NCBI GenBank assembly: GCA_021604005.1 | Contig: BQIV01000021.1 | Span: 1-64,000 of the forward strand | Origin: Nitrospirales bacterium | GTDB taxonomy: Bacteria; Nitrospirota; Nitrospiria; Nitrospirales; UBA8639 | Direction of reading: 5' to 3' | DNA: 64,000 bases | In this document: piece by piece, positions 8,674 to 17,812 of the stretch | Numbering within the stretch: the first letter of the stretch is position 1 | Layout: the number at the start of each line of letters is the position of its first letter | Notes under the pieces: generated by a model | Seen by the model: only the letters and a program-made list of their open reading frames with translations | What the model was told of the DNA's origin: nothing | Databases searched by the model: none | Made by a program: the position numbers and the translations under genes

Positions 8674-8740
8674 ACACGCTCATTTGAAAGGTAAGCCACT
8701 TATAGTAGGACGCGCACAAAGATAGCTCGGCAAAGGACTA

Positions 8741-8770
8741 ATCAGGAATCTGTCAGAGAAGATTCCTGAT
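8741..8770. terminator. Inverted repeat, possible bidirectional terminator
   Basis: Perfect 11-bp stem ATCAGGAATCT / AGATTCCTGAT with an 8-nt loop, placed between the convergent VOC gene and the exported-protein gene at 8839-9255. There is no U tract, so a terminator role is inferred from position only. Confidence 0.4.
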
Positions 8771-8838
8771 ACCGTTTCATGTATCTTTACGGCGAAAATG
8801 CCTGGAGGATAACAAGAGAGAAATGAATGTATCCTTAT

Positions 8839-9255
8839 TTACGATTTCCCATTTTTCCCTTCTCCATGAGGTACAGCCATCGCGTTAAGTTGTTTTGCCT
8901 GCTCGTAATGCCAAGCAATTTGCTCTAGTAGCTCCTTCAGTTCGGCTCGGTGAGATCCCATAAGTAATCTCCACCCCTGTCGCTTAAACCCTTTCGGATC
9001 CAAATAGGGCTTTTTCGTAAATCTCGCTATTCGTTGCTCCAAGTGCCCCACCTTTGCTTCAAGACGTGCTGCGGTTTCTTCAAAAAGGTTCGCCGCAATC
9101 AGATGTTCTTCTGCAGACCACTCGATTTCGATCTGCTTGGGAGAAGGGGCAGAAATCGTTTCAGGCGTTTCTGCCAATCCGAACTCTAACAAACTTGCAA
9201 GCCCCAAAATTGACAAAAACACCACGGTAGCTTTGAGAACGAGCTTCCTTTTCAT
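8839..9255 (-). CDS. Small exported helical protein
   Basis: A 138-residue protein with a signal peptide (KLVLKATVVFLSILGLASLLEFGLA). The mature part is strongly helical and charged: EEHLIAANLFEETAARLEAKVGHLEQRIARF, then a conserved-looking linker PYLDPKGFKRQGWRLLMGS, then HRAELKELLEQIAWHYEQAKQL. It looks like a short periplasmic coiled-coil hairpin. GAGGAGGTATACTT precedes the ATG. I do not recognise a named family. Confidence 0.65.
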   Translation of the reverse strand: MKRKLVLKATVVFLSILGLASLLEFGLAETPETISAPSPKQIEIEWSAEEHLIAANLFEETAARLEAKVGHLEQRIARFTKKPYLDPKGFKRQGWRLLMGSHRAELKELLEQIAWHYEQAKQLNAMAVPHGEGKNGKS

Positions 9256-9757
9256 AAGTATACCTCCTCTATATTTTGATGCCCTCTACATACTATAGAT
9301 AATCGTTTTGGTTTTTGTCACCCTGATCTTCCCCCATGACATTAGACATTGCGGTTCAGCGACCTTCTCAACCACCAGTGGAATCTGAAGTCCTGCTGCA
9401 GAGTGCCGTCTCTACCTGGCGAAGTCCGATGCTTCCGAACCATCTTGAAGCTCAAAGCCGGGAAATACGTCTCTCGAGGTCGTCTCTTCAGCAGACAGGC
9501 CTTGCATCGGTACCCATACCATGCCACGTTTCTTAGAGCGTATCCACTTATCCCATTATTCAGATTTTTGAGACCGCCTCGGACTGGATGAGCAAAGCTC
9601 CAAACCTAGGTCGTAACACATACCGATCTCGTTGCTCTTTGTCAGGCACTGGAGGAAGTGGAATTGACCGCGTCGCACACTCTATTCAGATTAGAGACAT
9701 TTCTCATCCGTTTGCGAAGAACCTCTTCCCCTCTTCCTTGGCAACGGGAACGTGCGC
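9256..9757. other. Intergenic stretch
   Basis: About 500 bases downstream of the exporter operon and upstream of the small exported protein. Several short frames overlap one another with stops and no ribosome-binding sites. No recognisable remnant was found. Confidence 0.4.
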
Positions 9758-11425
9758 TTACAGAATTCTCGCCTCTGTTTCAGAAAAAATGAGACTCTTC
9801 TCAACATAGCTTTTGATATGTTCGTCTGTCGTCACAATGACCAGCGTCCAAGGGTCTTCATGAGAGCCGAGATACTGAAGAATTGGTTCCCGAATATGAT
9901 GAGGCACTTCATGCATGCCTCCATCTAAGATCAGCAGCGATGGACGGGTAATGATGGCCCGAGCCAAAAGGATCCTGAGACGCTGACTGGGAATAAAAGT
10001 CTTCCCCCCTTCTTTCACCATGGTATCTAGGCCCTCAGGCAACTCTTCGATTTCTTTATCGAATTGTGCCGCGCGCACGGCCCATAACAAATCCTCCGTT
10101 TGGATGTCTGGGCGACCCATCGTGATATTGTCGGCAACTGACCCCTCAAAGAGCGTGAGATCTCTTCCAAAAACAATACTCCGCTGTGTGTTCATTTGCT
10201 CAGTCGAGAGACTTCGCAGGTCAACCCCATTGTATTGCACGATCCCTGTTGGAGGTTCCTCTAACCCTGCAAGCACTAACGAGACACGATGACGGGCTGA
10301 TTCTGTAGAGCAGATCAACGCCCATTTTTCACCAGGCATGGCCTCAAACCGGATTTCTTCAGGACGAACACGTACTCCCCTCGCCCAACCTATTTGGCTG
10401 CAGACCAAATGAAGCCCAGCGGTATCGGACTCGACAATTGACAAATCCGATTCGCTTGGAGCTTTGTCTTGAGGCAATAAAAAGAGATGATTCAGTTCCG
10501 TTAATGCTGTCAAAAAATAAAACATGACGTATGTGCGTTTCGCTACGGAATCGATGCTCAAGAGCAGGCTGGCAACAATCACCTCTGCCGCCACAAGTTG
10601 TCCTAGCGTCAATTCCCCTCGACTGAGCAACCACCCAGCGGTTCCCAACAACCCCGTGTGTAAGATGATTTGAAGCGTCAGCGAACCGATGTATTGGCGA
10701 AGTAACACGCGAAACCGAGATTGACGTGCGTGCACATAGGTCGTAGCCAATCTATCCGCGTTCCGTAAAACAAGGTCCGAACAATTCGTCGTTTTGAAAT
10801 GTAAAAGATTATCGGCCACCTCCTGAAACCAATGAAACACATTATATTTCGACTCGGACATATGAAGAGTCGTGCGAAGTCCGTCTTTGCCCAGTAATCC
10901 AATGAGCATGACGGATCCAATGAGCACGACATCAAAGACCAGAAAATATGGGTGATACAAGACCAGCAAGGTCATGCCAATCAATCCGCCGATCAGCACA
11001 TTGGTCAGATCAACAAAGAGGCTTGAAAACGCCCGCTGAAGAAACACGATTTCAAAAAATCGACTGATGGCATCAGACTGGAAGGTCGCTTCTTTATAGC
11101 GGGGAAGGACTCGTGCCAACGCGAGGGTCACTCGAACAAAGACCCGTCGTTCGAGTATGTCTGTCGCATAGAATTGTAAGACTTTAAAAATTCCTACAAA
11201 GACCAAAATTACCGACATGATTCCAACAATCGTGACCACCATCACAGGAGAGATGGCAAACGCAAATGTGTTGACCAATTCTTGAACGGTCAGTGGAATA
11301 ATGAGGGAAAAAACACCTACCGCAAGGGCATAGATCAGAATACCTAAGAGAATCGAACGTTCTTGCTTCAGGAATAGGGCAAGACGATCAAGATTTTCTC
11401 GAAGAAGGGGAGCCTGTTGATTCAT
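9758..11425 (-). CDS. ABC exporter half with degenerate nucleotide-binding domain
   Basis: A 555-residue fused membrane/ATPase protein of the type I secretion exporter class. About six membrane helices lie in residues 25-315, followed by an ABC domain from about 335. The ATPase motifs are lost: the P-loop region reads ICSTESARHR (371-380) in place of GxxGxGKST, the signature region is FIPSQRLR (477-484) in place of LSGGQ, Walker B ends LLILDGG (498-503) with Gly in place of the catalytic Glu, and the switch His is Thr (VTTDE). Flanking parts such as RSIVFGRDLTLFEGSVADNITMG remain well conserved. The frame is intact, so this is selected loss of catalysis, not simple decay. It starts 8 bases after the TolC gene stop and is last in the operon. 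Confidence 0.8.
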   Translation of the reverse strand: MNQQAPLLRENLDRLALFLKQERSILLGILIYALAVGVFSLIIPLTVQELVNTFAFAISPVMVVTIVGIMSVILVFVGIFKVLQFYATDILERRVFVRVTLALARVLPRYKEATFQSDAISRFFEIVFLQRAFSSLFVDLTNVLIGGLIGMTLLVLYHPYFLVFDVVLIGSVMLIGLLGKDGLRTTLHMSESKYNVFHWFQEVADNLLHFKTTNCSDLVLRNADRLATTYVHARQSRFRVLLRQYIGSLTLQIILHTGLLGTAGWLLSRGELTLGQLVAAEVIVASLLLSIDSVAKRTYVMFYFLTALTELNHLFLLPQDKAPSESDLSIVESDTAGLHLVCSQIGWARGVRVRPEEIRFEAMPGEKWALICSTESARHRVSLVLAGLEEPPTGIVQYNGVDLRSLSTEQMNTQRSIVFGRDLTLFEGSVADNITMGRPDIQTEDLLWAVRAAQFDKEIEELPEGLDTMVKEGGKTFIPSQRLRILLARAIITRPSLLILDGGMHEVPHHIREPILQYLGSHEDPWTLVIVTTDEHIKSYVEKSLIFSETEARIL

Positions 11426-11432
11426 AGTTCTG

Positions 11433-12902
11433 TTAGAATTTTTCCTCTGTTTTCTTGTGACGGGCGGCGTACGATGGGGCAGTCACCCATTCACCGATAG
11501 CCCATTGATACAGAGCGAGCGCTTTCTGATAATCGGCCATGGAGACAATCCATCCCTCAGCGGCTTGCAGCACATTGCGCTCACGAAGATTGACAAAGAG
11601 TAATGTGGTTGCCCCGAGTTTAAATCGTGTACGCTCTCCTTTCTCGAGTTTTTTCGCTAATTGAAAAGCCTGCTCCGCGACTTGTGTACGCTCATGCGCT
11701 CGTGTGATCGCTGAGTGAGCATTGGCGACATCCATGCTGACCTGTTGCAGACGATAGTGCTCCAAGAGTTTAAGCCGTTGGGCTTTTCCTTTTAACTGGA
11801 GTTGGTCGCCGCGCGCTTCACGCTGAAGAAACGGAACACGCAATTGCGCGCCAAACCGATACCCTAGTCCTAAGACAAAATCCTCCGGTTTCCTCGAAGG
11901 TGCTGCTTCGACTGTCAGATCGGGGAGAAAATTATTGACCGCCACCTCTAGATCGATGTCATTTAACTCAGCCTCCAAATGCACGAGTTGAACTTCAGGA
12001 CGAACTGTTGCGGCTTGCCGCGTGTCTTGTTCATTTGGCTGCAACCTATAGTGGGAGCTGACCGAAGGAAATGGTGGAGCATCCATATGTTCTGGAATCA
12101 CCAATGAATCCTCTTCCCACAAAAATAAGGCAAGCGTATATTGCTCCCGGTCTATTTGGCGTTGGGCTTTGATCAGACGATCTCGACGACGTTGAACTTC
12201 TTGGTGGGCTTCGATGACATCAAACTTCGCTCGTGCTCCGGCTTTGGCTTGTTTCGTTAATTGTGCGGCTCGAGTCTCTGCCACGGCAACCGCCTGCTGT
12301 TGTAATTTCATGAGTTGACAGGCTGACACCCAACTCCAATATTGTGTCGCGGCACCGAGATAGAGATCCTGCCGAGTTTGTTGAATTTCTAATTCCGCTT
12401 GCCTGTCAGCTAATGAAGATTTTTTTAATTCGGCATGATCCGGGTTCGTGATGAATCCTCGGAGGAGCGGGAACACGATGCCTAACAGGGGTTGATTCGT
12501 GGTGTTGATGCCGAGATCCGCGACCTCCACATCTCCAATTCCGGCTCGAAATCCTGCAAATCCTTTGATTCCCCACGGGTGTCGCATTTCCACAAGCGTG
12601 TCATTGAATCCGACGCTAGTCGTTTTCCCATTCTTTACAAGCCGCTCTAGCTCCCAATCATTCACGAGATTTGGTTCGAACTTCCCGAGTGCTGCTAACA
12701 ATTTTCCGCTGGCTACCATCTTTTGCGTTTGACGTCCACGCAGTAAGGGATGCCCCTTTTCCACACGGGTCAACACGGATGACAAGGTCAAGACGGGCTT
12801 GAAGTTGTTCTCTTGTGATATAGGCGTGACGTTCTGTGCCCACAGAGATGTCACGTGGCAGACCATTAGCATCCCTACGCCAACTAGAAATTTCATTTTC
12901 AT
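11433..12902 (-). CDS. TolC-family outer-membrane channel
   Basis: About 489 residues. The start at 12902 is preferred because GAGGAGAGAGGA precedes it and a signal peptide follows (MKMKFLVGVGMLMVCHVTSLWAQ); an ATG at 12935 is in frame but buries the signal. Two long helical repeats typical of outer-membrane efflux proteins (PF02321) are visible, for example LYLGAATQYWSWVSACQLMKL and VSMDVANAHSAITRAHERTQ, with RFKLGATTLLFVNLRERNVL near the C terminus. It would form the outer-membrane exit duct for the HlyD/ABC partners encoded on either side. Confidence 0.85.
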   Translation of the reverse strand: MKMKFLVGVGMLMVCHVTSLWAQNVTPISQENNFKPVLTLSSVLTRVEKGHPLLRGRQTQKMVASGKLLAALGKFEPNLVNDWELERLVKNGKTTSVGFNDTLVEMRHPWGIKGFAGFRAGIGDVEVADLGINTTNQPLLGIVFPLLRGFITNPDHAELKKSSLADRQAELEIQQTRQDLYLGAATQYWSWVSACQLMKLQQQAVAVAETRAAQLTKQAKAGARAKFDVIEAHQEVQRRRDRLIKAQRQIDREQYTLALFLWEEDSLVIPEHMDAPPFPSVSSHYRLQPNEQDTRQAATVRPEVQLVHLEAELNDIDLEVAVNNFLPDLTVEAAPSRKPEDFVLGLGYRFGAQLRVPFLQREARGDQLQLKGKAQRLKLLEHYRLQQVSMDVANAHSAITRAHERTQVAEQAFQLAKKLEKGERTRFKLGATTLLFVNLRERNVLQAAEGWIVSMADYQKALALYQWAIGEWVTAPSYAARHKKTEEKF

Positions 12903-12966
12903 CGTGTCCTCTCTCCTCGAAAAATGCTCATTCAAATTTCAAAAGTCAATTAGATTTTCTCACACC

Positions 12967-14361
12967 CTATTTTTTCGGTCTTCCGGCTTTTGGTAACAGC
13001 ACATCTTTCAAGCTTGGCGTTCCGGATTCATAATCTGCTGGGAATAAATTGACACGCCGCCATATTTCATACCACAAGGGGACTCGATTGAGGATAACCC
13101 ACCCCATCACCTCCGTGCCCTGTCGTACCTGATCTTGAGGAGGCCAATCTCGTCGTTCGGTCTCTGGGACAACCCACAGACGAAATTGACGATTGGTCGA
13201 AGCCGATTGATCCACCACCTGAATCCTTCCATCATAGGTGCCTGCCATAATTTCTGGCCATGCCGAGAGAGGAATAGCGGGCACCCCCTGAAAAAGCAAG
13301 CGAACGGGACGCCCGGGTTTGAGCAATGGAGCGTCAATTGCATTGGCCCACATCTCGATGGCTGGCGTAGCACTTAACGGCACAATGGTGAACAAGAGAT
13401 CTCCGGGATGAACGATTTCACCAGGACCAATCCGTGTCAGACGGACCACTGTACCGTCGAGTGGTGCGACCACTCGACTCGCCACACGCCGCTGCAGAGC
13501 ATTGGATCGGGTCAATTCTAAATCGGCCAAGTCCTTAGAAGCCTTTGCGGCTTCTCCTAGTGCTGAAGCTCGTTGGGATCTCGTATCTAAGAGACGCTGG
13601 ACGAGTTCCGCATCGATGTGATCACGACTGTACACCAACGCCCGTCGTGCTTGTTGCGCTTCACGAAGAGATGCGTGGGCGGCTTTCACATCTGCCTTCG
13701 CAGCTGTGGCGGTTTGAACGGCTAGTTCCAATTCACGTCGCGAGAGTAATCCTTCCGCTTCTAGCACGCGTGATCGATCGAGGTTTAACACCGCAGTCTC
13801 CTCAGCCACGTTGGTGGCAGCCACGCGTTGTTCGGCACTTTGTACTTTATGATCGGCTTCTGCCACTCGTGCTTCGGCTGATGTCGTCGCGGCCTTCGTC
13901 AAGGTGGTCATTTCCTTGAGCCGTTCAGCTAAAATACTGGCACGCTCAAGTGCAGCCTGCCGCCGTTGCTCCAAGGCTTCACGAGATTCCTCGAGCCGTT
14001 GGACAAGATCTTGCGCCATGAACTGAGGATTGACATCGTCCAGTTCAAGCACTAAGTCACCTTTCTTCACTGTCACGCCTTCGTTCACATGCCACGTGCG
14101 AATATTGCCATTAATCTGGGCATGAATTTCTTGAGGCCGTTCTCTGGGTGAATAGGCTGAAAGGGCACCCTGAACCGTAATCGTTTGGGTCCACGGCACA
14201 AAGGCAACAATAACTCCAAACATGATGAACATCATCAAAGCCAACCGAGACCAAACCTGCAACTGTTGAGGCACTTTGACTAACGTGTGGGATTGGAGCC
14301 GCTGAGGCTTTACGCGAATTGTGTCCACAAGCGGGTCTGTACCCTCAACAGATTTCATCAT
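12967..14361 (-). CDS. HlyD-family membrane fusion protein
   Basis: A 464-residue periplasmic adaptor, first gene of the exporter operon. It has a cytoplasmic N terminus, one membrane helix near residues 38-56 (LALMMFIMFGVIVAFVPW), a first lipoyl half (INGNIRTWHVNEGVTVKKGDLVLELDD), a long alpha-helical hairpin (about 120-270, Ala/Glu/Arg-rich), a second lipoyl half (SRVVAPLDGTVVRLTRIGPGEIVHPGDLLFTIVPL) and a beta-barrel region. It should bridge the ABC protein in the inner membrane and the TolC channel. The TolC gene starts 64 bases downstream. Confidence 0.85.
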   Translation of the reverse strand: MMKSVEGTDPLVDTIRVKPQRLQSHTLVKVPQQLQVWSRLALMMFIMFGVIVAFVPWTQTITVQGALSAYSPRERPQEIHAQINGNIRTWHVNEGVTVKKGDLVLELDDVNPQFMAQDLVQRLEESREALEQRRQAALERASILAERLKEMTTLTKAATTSAEARVAEADHKVQSAEQRVAATNVAEETAVLNLDRSRVLEAEGLLSRRELELAVQTATAAKADVKAAHASLREAQQARRALVYSRDHIDAELVQRLLDTRSQRASALGEAAKASKDLADLELTRSNALQRRVASRVVAPLDGTVVRLTRIGPGEIVHPGDLLFTIVPLSATPAIEMWANAIDAPLLKPGRPVRLLFQGVPAIPLSAWPEIMAGTYDGRIQVVDQSASTNRQFRLWVVPETERRDWPPQDQVRQGTEVMGWVILNRVPLWYEIWRRVNLFPADYESGTPSLKDVLLPKAGRPKK

Positions 14362-14502
14362 TCTTGATGCCTCAGGTCACGTGTCAGTCTTCATGATTGA
14401 TCGACAGAATTCTACTCTCTACGTAATGTTATCGTCTCACACTGCTTTTAGTCGTACCGACTTGAAGAATCGCGCGCTCTCAATAATGTCCGAATACTAC
14501 GA

Positions 14503-15003
14503 TCTTCTTGTTCTGAACATCCTTACTACCTTTAGTGGTTATCAAACACATAACATGCGCATTGGCATATTCGAGTCGAACCGTAGCGTTTTATCCGGCA
14601 GCGCCGGAAATCGTGTGAGTTCAGCGACATACCAGACCATAGACTTAAGTGTGCAGCTTCGTACGCTGGAAGATACCACAGAAGAACCACTATTTGAACG
14701 CGTGAACCGTGGATTGATCCTCACAGAGGTCGGGAAAACGACATACCGTTATACCGATGAGATTTTCCGTCTCGGTCACGATTTCATCAATACTTTCCAA
14801 GGACGAGAGTCCGACAACCCTATTCGCCTCGTGGTAGGCATCGCAGAAGTGGTTCCCAATAATGGTGGCTTATAAATTCTTGAAAGTCGCGTTTCAACAG
14901 TTCGAACACATTCGGATTGTCTGTTGAAAAGGTCGCTTAGAACAACCACTAGGAGAACTCACTCTCCATATTCTCGACATGATACTCACCGATATTGTCA
15001 CAA
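14503..15003 (+). pseudogene. Broken NhaR-like LysR regulator gene
   Basis: Fragments align in order with the NhaR branch of LysR regulators. An HTH remnant reads YQTIDLSVQLRTLEDT. It is followed by EEPLFERVNRGLILTEVGKT and YRYTDEIFRLGHDFINTFQG, then NPIRLVVGIAEVVP. The frame then ends at a TAA near 14872. In the next frame the effector-domain start continues as VAYKFLKVAFQQFEHIRIVC, a TGA, then KGRLEQPLGELTLHILDMIL. Upstream, the HTH beginning (EHPYYL, stop, WLS) is also interrupted. At least two stops and one frameshift therefore disrupt the gene, and the C-terminal half is absent. It is divergent from the HlyD gene. Confidence 0.7.
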
Positions 15004-15238
15004 GATTTTAAGACTAATCCGCCATTTTCAAGAAAGAACTCAGATCAAGGTCAAGTCACACTTATAATATGAAGGAATGTTCTCGATTACCAGTCTTGCG
15101 TTAGAGGTAGTTCAAATAATCAATTCATCTATCCTGCTTTCTCTCCGAACGTGGCGGGAACAATTGGAAGATTGGTCAGACCGATAGTGCAACAAGGCAT
15201 GTCCTTGGTATAGACATAGGATATTCGATGGAGGCAAC

Positions 15239-15901
15239 ATGAGTACCGAAGACATGAGAGTGAAAAGCCGCCTGTCCAATCGACTCGCTCGCTTGGCGCG
15301 CGCCGTGTTGGAACCTGAACATAGGGTCGACCCTGCGACCGTTACGATCAAAAAAAACAACGGATCATTCGAAATTCCAGACTGCAAAAACTGTCGGGAC
15401 CGCTGCTGCGTGCACCCGCGGCGAGACGAAGGCATCCTTCTCTCTCTCCGGGATATCGCCACTTTTGTGGATAGTGGCCTAGGCGACTTTATCGTCGGTC
15501 GATACACATTCAAGAAAAAGAACGGCACCGTTCAGCCTGAGATCGACCAGATGCCGCGCTTGAAGAAACGTAAAGGAAATTGTATTTTTTACGACGAGGA
15601 CTCCGGGTTGTGCACTGAATACGGCCTGCGTCCGACAATATGCCGACGGTTCCCGTACGAAGTTGACTATCGAAATACCAAATCTGGTGCGGTACCCATC
15701 GCACGGTTTATTTCAGAAGTATCCTGTCCTACGATTTCAATTCGTTATAAGGAAAATTCTGTTCAACAGATGGTCGCCGACGCGATCGAGAACGAAAACA
15801 TGTCTATCGAAGATGAGCAACTGCTTCCACAACATCACAAAGAACTCAGAAAGATGGGATTCGGTCCGTATTTGCCGGCCCCGAAAGATTGTCCAACATA
15901 G
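15239..15901 (+). CDS. YkgJ-family cysteine cluster protein
   Basis: A 220-residue cytosolic protein with the Zn/Fe-chelating YkgJ-type cysteine signature (PF03692). It has CKNCRDRCC near residues 49-57, then GNCIFYDEDSGLCTEYGLRPTICRRFPY, and a late CPT. Family members bind a metal or iron-sulfur cluster, and their function is mostly unknown. GGAGG precedes the ATG by 6 bases. The N-terminal 45 residues are basic and helical. It reads alone, with a broken LysR gene upstream and a convergent SnoaL-like gene downstream. Confidence 0.85.
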   Translation: MSTEDMRVKSRLSNRLARLARAVLEPEHRVDPATVTIKKNNGSFEIPDCKNCRDRCCVHPRRDEGILLSLRDIATFVDSGLGDFIVGRYTFKKKNGTVQPEIDQMPRLKKRKGNCIFYDEDSGLCTEYGLRPTICRRFPYEVDYRNTKSGAVPIARFISEVSCPTISIRYKENSVQQMVADAIENENMSIEDEQLLPQHHKELRKMGFGPYLPAPKDCPT

Positions 15902-16001
15902 AGATTACTCGGAATGGGTGGCGAGTCAACTACCGTCCATTCCGAGTGCTCCGCTGAACATACCTCAAAAGACATTACCCGGAACTCTCAGTTTTTACGC
16001 T

Positions 16002-16385
16002 TCAAGCACCGGGATCGAAATTTCCATAAAACCGAATATGAGCGATTTTTCCATCCTTCCACCGCTCCACGACCACTTGATTGACCGAGACACGACCTTT
16101 GTCGCTCTGATCCCATTGCATGATGGCTTCGTAAAGCACCACGCCGGTTCCCCCTCCTTGATCATCGATGGCCGTCGCTAATATCTCGATACCATGATAG
16201 GCCGTCACCTTCGTGAGAAACTCACGTTCATTCTGTACCATCGTGGCCCGGCCAACAGTAGGGAGATTGGTGTTTTCTTGTGCCGTGGCATCTTCCGCGT
16301 AAAAATCTTCAATGCCTTCAACAAACCTTCCCTGTTTCATATACTCAATCACCTGTGCATGGAGGTCTTGTAAATTTTGTGACAT
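16002..16385 (-). CDS. SnoaL-like / NTF2-fold protein
   Basis: 127 residues. The start at 16385 is chosen because GAAGGA precedes it; an upstream ATG at 16424 lacks such a site. The cone-shaped NTF2 fold pattern is visible: helix LHAQVIEYMKQGRFVEGIEDFYAEDATAQE, then NLPTVGRATMVQNEREFL, then strands VVLYEAIMQWDQ and VNQVVVERWKDGKIAHIRFYG. SnoaL-like proteins can be isomerases, hydratases or ligand-binding proteins. It lies 60 bases after the cytochrome P460 gene on the same strand, so it is probably the last gene of that operon. Confidence 0.75.
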   Translation of the reverse strand: MSQNLQDLHAQVIEYMKQGRFVEGIEDFYAEDATAQENTNLPTVGRATMVQNEREFLTKVTAYHGIEILATAIDDQGGGTGVVLYEAIMQWDQSDKGRVSVNQVVVERWKDGKIAHIRFYGNFDPGA

Positions 16386-16445
16386 ATGTCTGTTCCTTCG
16401 TTGATGTGATAAAGATGAGTACACCAGATGGCGATACGTACGTTC

Positions 16446-17045
16446 TTATTTCTTCTTCAGCACCGGATACCCCAATGTATAAATCCATTTGTCATCCTTT
16501 TTGGCATTCTGCGGGGCTAATTCTAAGGCCGGGGTATGACATGGCACACAATCGACCTTGTAATCTTTGGATGTCGTGGTAACGCGATCATCCGCGTTGA
16601 AAAACGACCAACCCCAGCCATCCCCCCACAATGCCGAGCTTTTAAACCGTCCCTTGGCATCTCGCACCAGAACGAAAAAACCTTTGATAGTCGTAGCATG
16701 GCCCACGGCCGGACCTGTGGTCATGGACATGGTTTCCGCATGCAGGAGTTCTTTCACCAGGATGGCTCCGTCGGGAAACCGGCGATGTTTTTGATAGTAC
16801 GCGATGGTTGTCGGCTGCGTGTAGACCACATGATATTCATGAATATTCGCGTTGCCCTCATCTACCTTGGCATGCGTCCAGGTACCGAGTGTTGGCCATC
16901 GTGTATAGTCTTCAGGAACACTAATGGCTCCGGTCTTCATATTCACATTCGAGGCAAATGGTGTTTCGCCTTTCGCCATCGCACCCCCAGCCCAATTCCC
17001 CAAACTAACAAGTATCCCCATGACTAGAATCAAAACTCGTTTCAT
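16446..17045 (-). CDS. Cytochrome P460 family protein
   Basis: A 199-residue periplasmic c-type haem protein. A signal peptide (VLILVMGILVSLGNWAGGAMA) precedes a beta-rich domain containing DYTRWPTLGTWTH, IHEYHVVYTQPTTIAYY and FPDGAILVKEL, and the C-terminal haem site C-V-P-C-H. This is the cytochrome P460 pattern. In ammonia oxidisers P460 oxidises hydroxylamine through a Lys-haem crosslink, and related proteins act on NO or unknown substrates. Whether the crosslinking Lys is present cannot be decided without alignment. AAAGGAGAAATCG precedes the ATG. It lies between the YHS and SnoaL-like genes. Confidence 0.9.
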   Translation of the reverse strand: MKRVLILVMGILVSLGNWAGGAMAKGETPFASNVNMKTGAISVPEDYTRWPTLGTWTHAKVDEGNANIHEYHVVYTQPTTIAYYQKHRRFPDGAILVKELLHAETMSMTTGPAVGHATTIKGFFVLVRDAKGRFKSSALWGDGWGWSFFNADDRVTTTSKDYKVDCVPCHTPALELAPQNAKKDDKWIYTLGYPVLKKK

Positions 17046-17125
17046 CGATTTCTCCTTTATGTGCGTTGTCTCATATAAAAGGTGAGGCCTGCCTAAGCCT
17101 TCGCAGGCCTCTCATGTCACGTGGC

Positions 17126-17587
17126 TCACAGGGCCGACGGCGCCCTACCCTTAATCTCTTTCCAGTTTGCCTCGGACTGTTCAATATAGCCAGGAATATC
17201 CTTGAGCCATTTGCTTTGGATATCTTGATCTAAATTCAGATACAGTCTGCCATCGACGATCTTCCATGCTTCCGGGTCGGAGACAAATTTCTTTCCGACT
17301 GCTACACCATAAGCGCAATACCCTCCGTAAGCCGGCACATACTTCTCAGGGTTGCCTTCGAACATGTCTTTGTGCTCCTCACTGACAAAGGCATAGGTCA
17401 CACCATCGAATTCGGCAACATGATACCCACTGCCTTTCATGGGCTTACCTTCGGTAAAGTAGCCAACCGGATCATATCCGCTAATGCCCGGAGTACTGTT
17501 TGTGAAATCCTGGGCGAAGACCGGCGTGGCGGCCACAGCAATAATAAGAACAAGAGCTGAACCAATTGATGTGAACATCATCCTCAT
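17126..17587 (-). CDS. Exported YHS-domain protein
   Basis: 153 residues. The start at 17587 follows AAGGAG and gives a clean signal peptide ending ATPVFAQ; an ATG at 17647 is in frame but less likely. The YHS domain is clear: GISGYDPVGYFTEGKPMKGS, then VTYAFVSEEHKDMFEGNPEKY and VPAYGGYCAYGVAVGKKF. YHS domains are small, often metal-binding modules; periplasmic versions of this type are widespread and of unknown role. It is the first gene of a three-gene run with cytochrome P460 and a SnoaL-like gene. It is divergent from a TetR gene whose likely operator lies 38 bases upstream of this ATG. Confidence 0.85.
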   Translation of the reverse strand: MRMMFTSIGSALVLIIAVAATPVFAQDFTNSTPGISGYDPVGYFTEGKPMKGSGYHVAEFDGVTYAFVSEEHKDMFEGNPEKYVPAYGGYCAYGVAVGKKFVSDPEAWKIVDGRLYLNLDQDIQSKWLKDIPGYIEQSEANWKEIKGRAPSAL

Positions 17588-17624
17588 GATGAATCTCCTT
17601 GTAGCAATGGTGAATAATATTACA

Positions 17625-17640
17625 TATACAGATCTGTATA
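17625..17640. promoter_or_regulatory. Perfect 16-bp palindrome, candidate TetR operator
   Basis: TATACAGATCTGTATA is a perfect palindrome in the intergenic region between the YHS gene (minus) and the TetR gene (plus), 38 bases from the YHS start. Size, symmetry and position fit a TetR-family operator. Binding is inferred. Confidence 0.55.
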
Positions 17641-17812
17641 CTTTCAATGTTAGTCTGACAAGGAATGGATTTGTTACAGCTCCATTAAATTCTTGTACCT
17701 CATGCTGCTATTCGAAAAATATCATTGTTTTTAAAGGGTATTTTTCATACCATCATGAAATAGCACAGACACAGTTAAAAAGTTTTCCTACTACACAACG
17801 CTGTATGAACTT

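Larger units (their letters stand above)
8479..8838. other. Intergenic stretch with two hairpins between convergent genes
   Basis: No gene seen. Two inverted repeats lie here and are listed separately. They sit between genes that converge, so transcript ends are expected here. Confidence 0.45.

Noticed and set aside
9336-9591. Overlapping short frames after the exporter operon
   Set aside because: All three frames are open by chance for 60-80 codons, without starts or similarity.
16536-17027. Plus-strand frame of 163 codons
   Set aside because: Antisense to the cytochrome P460 gene, with no ribosome-binding site.
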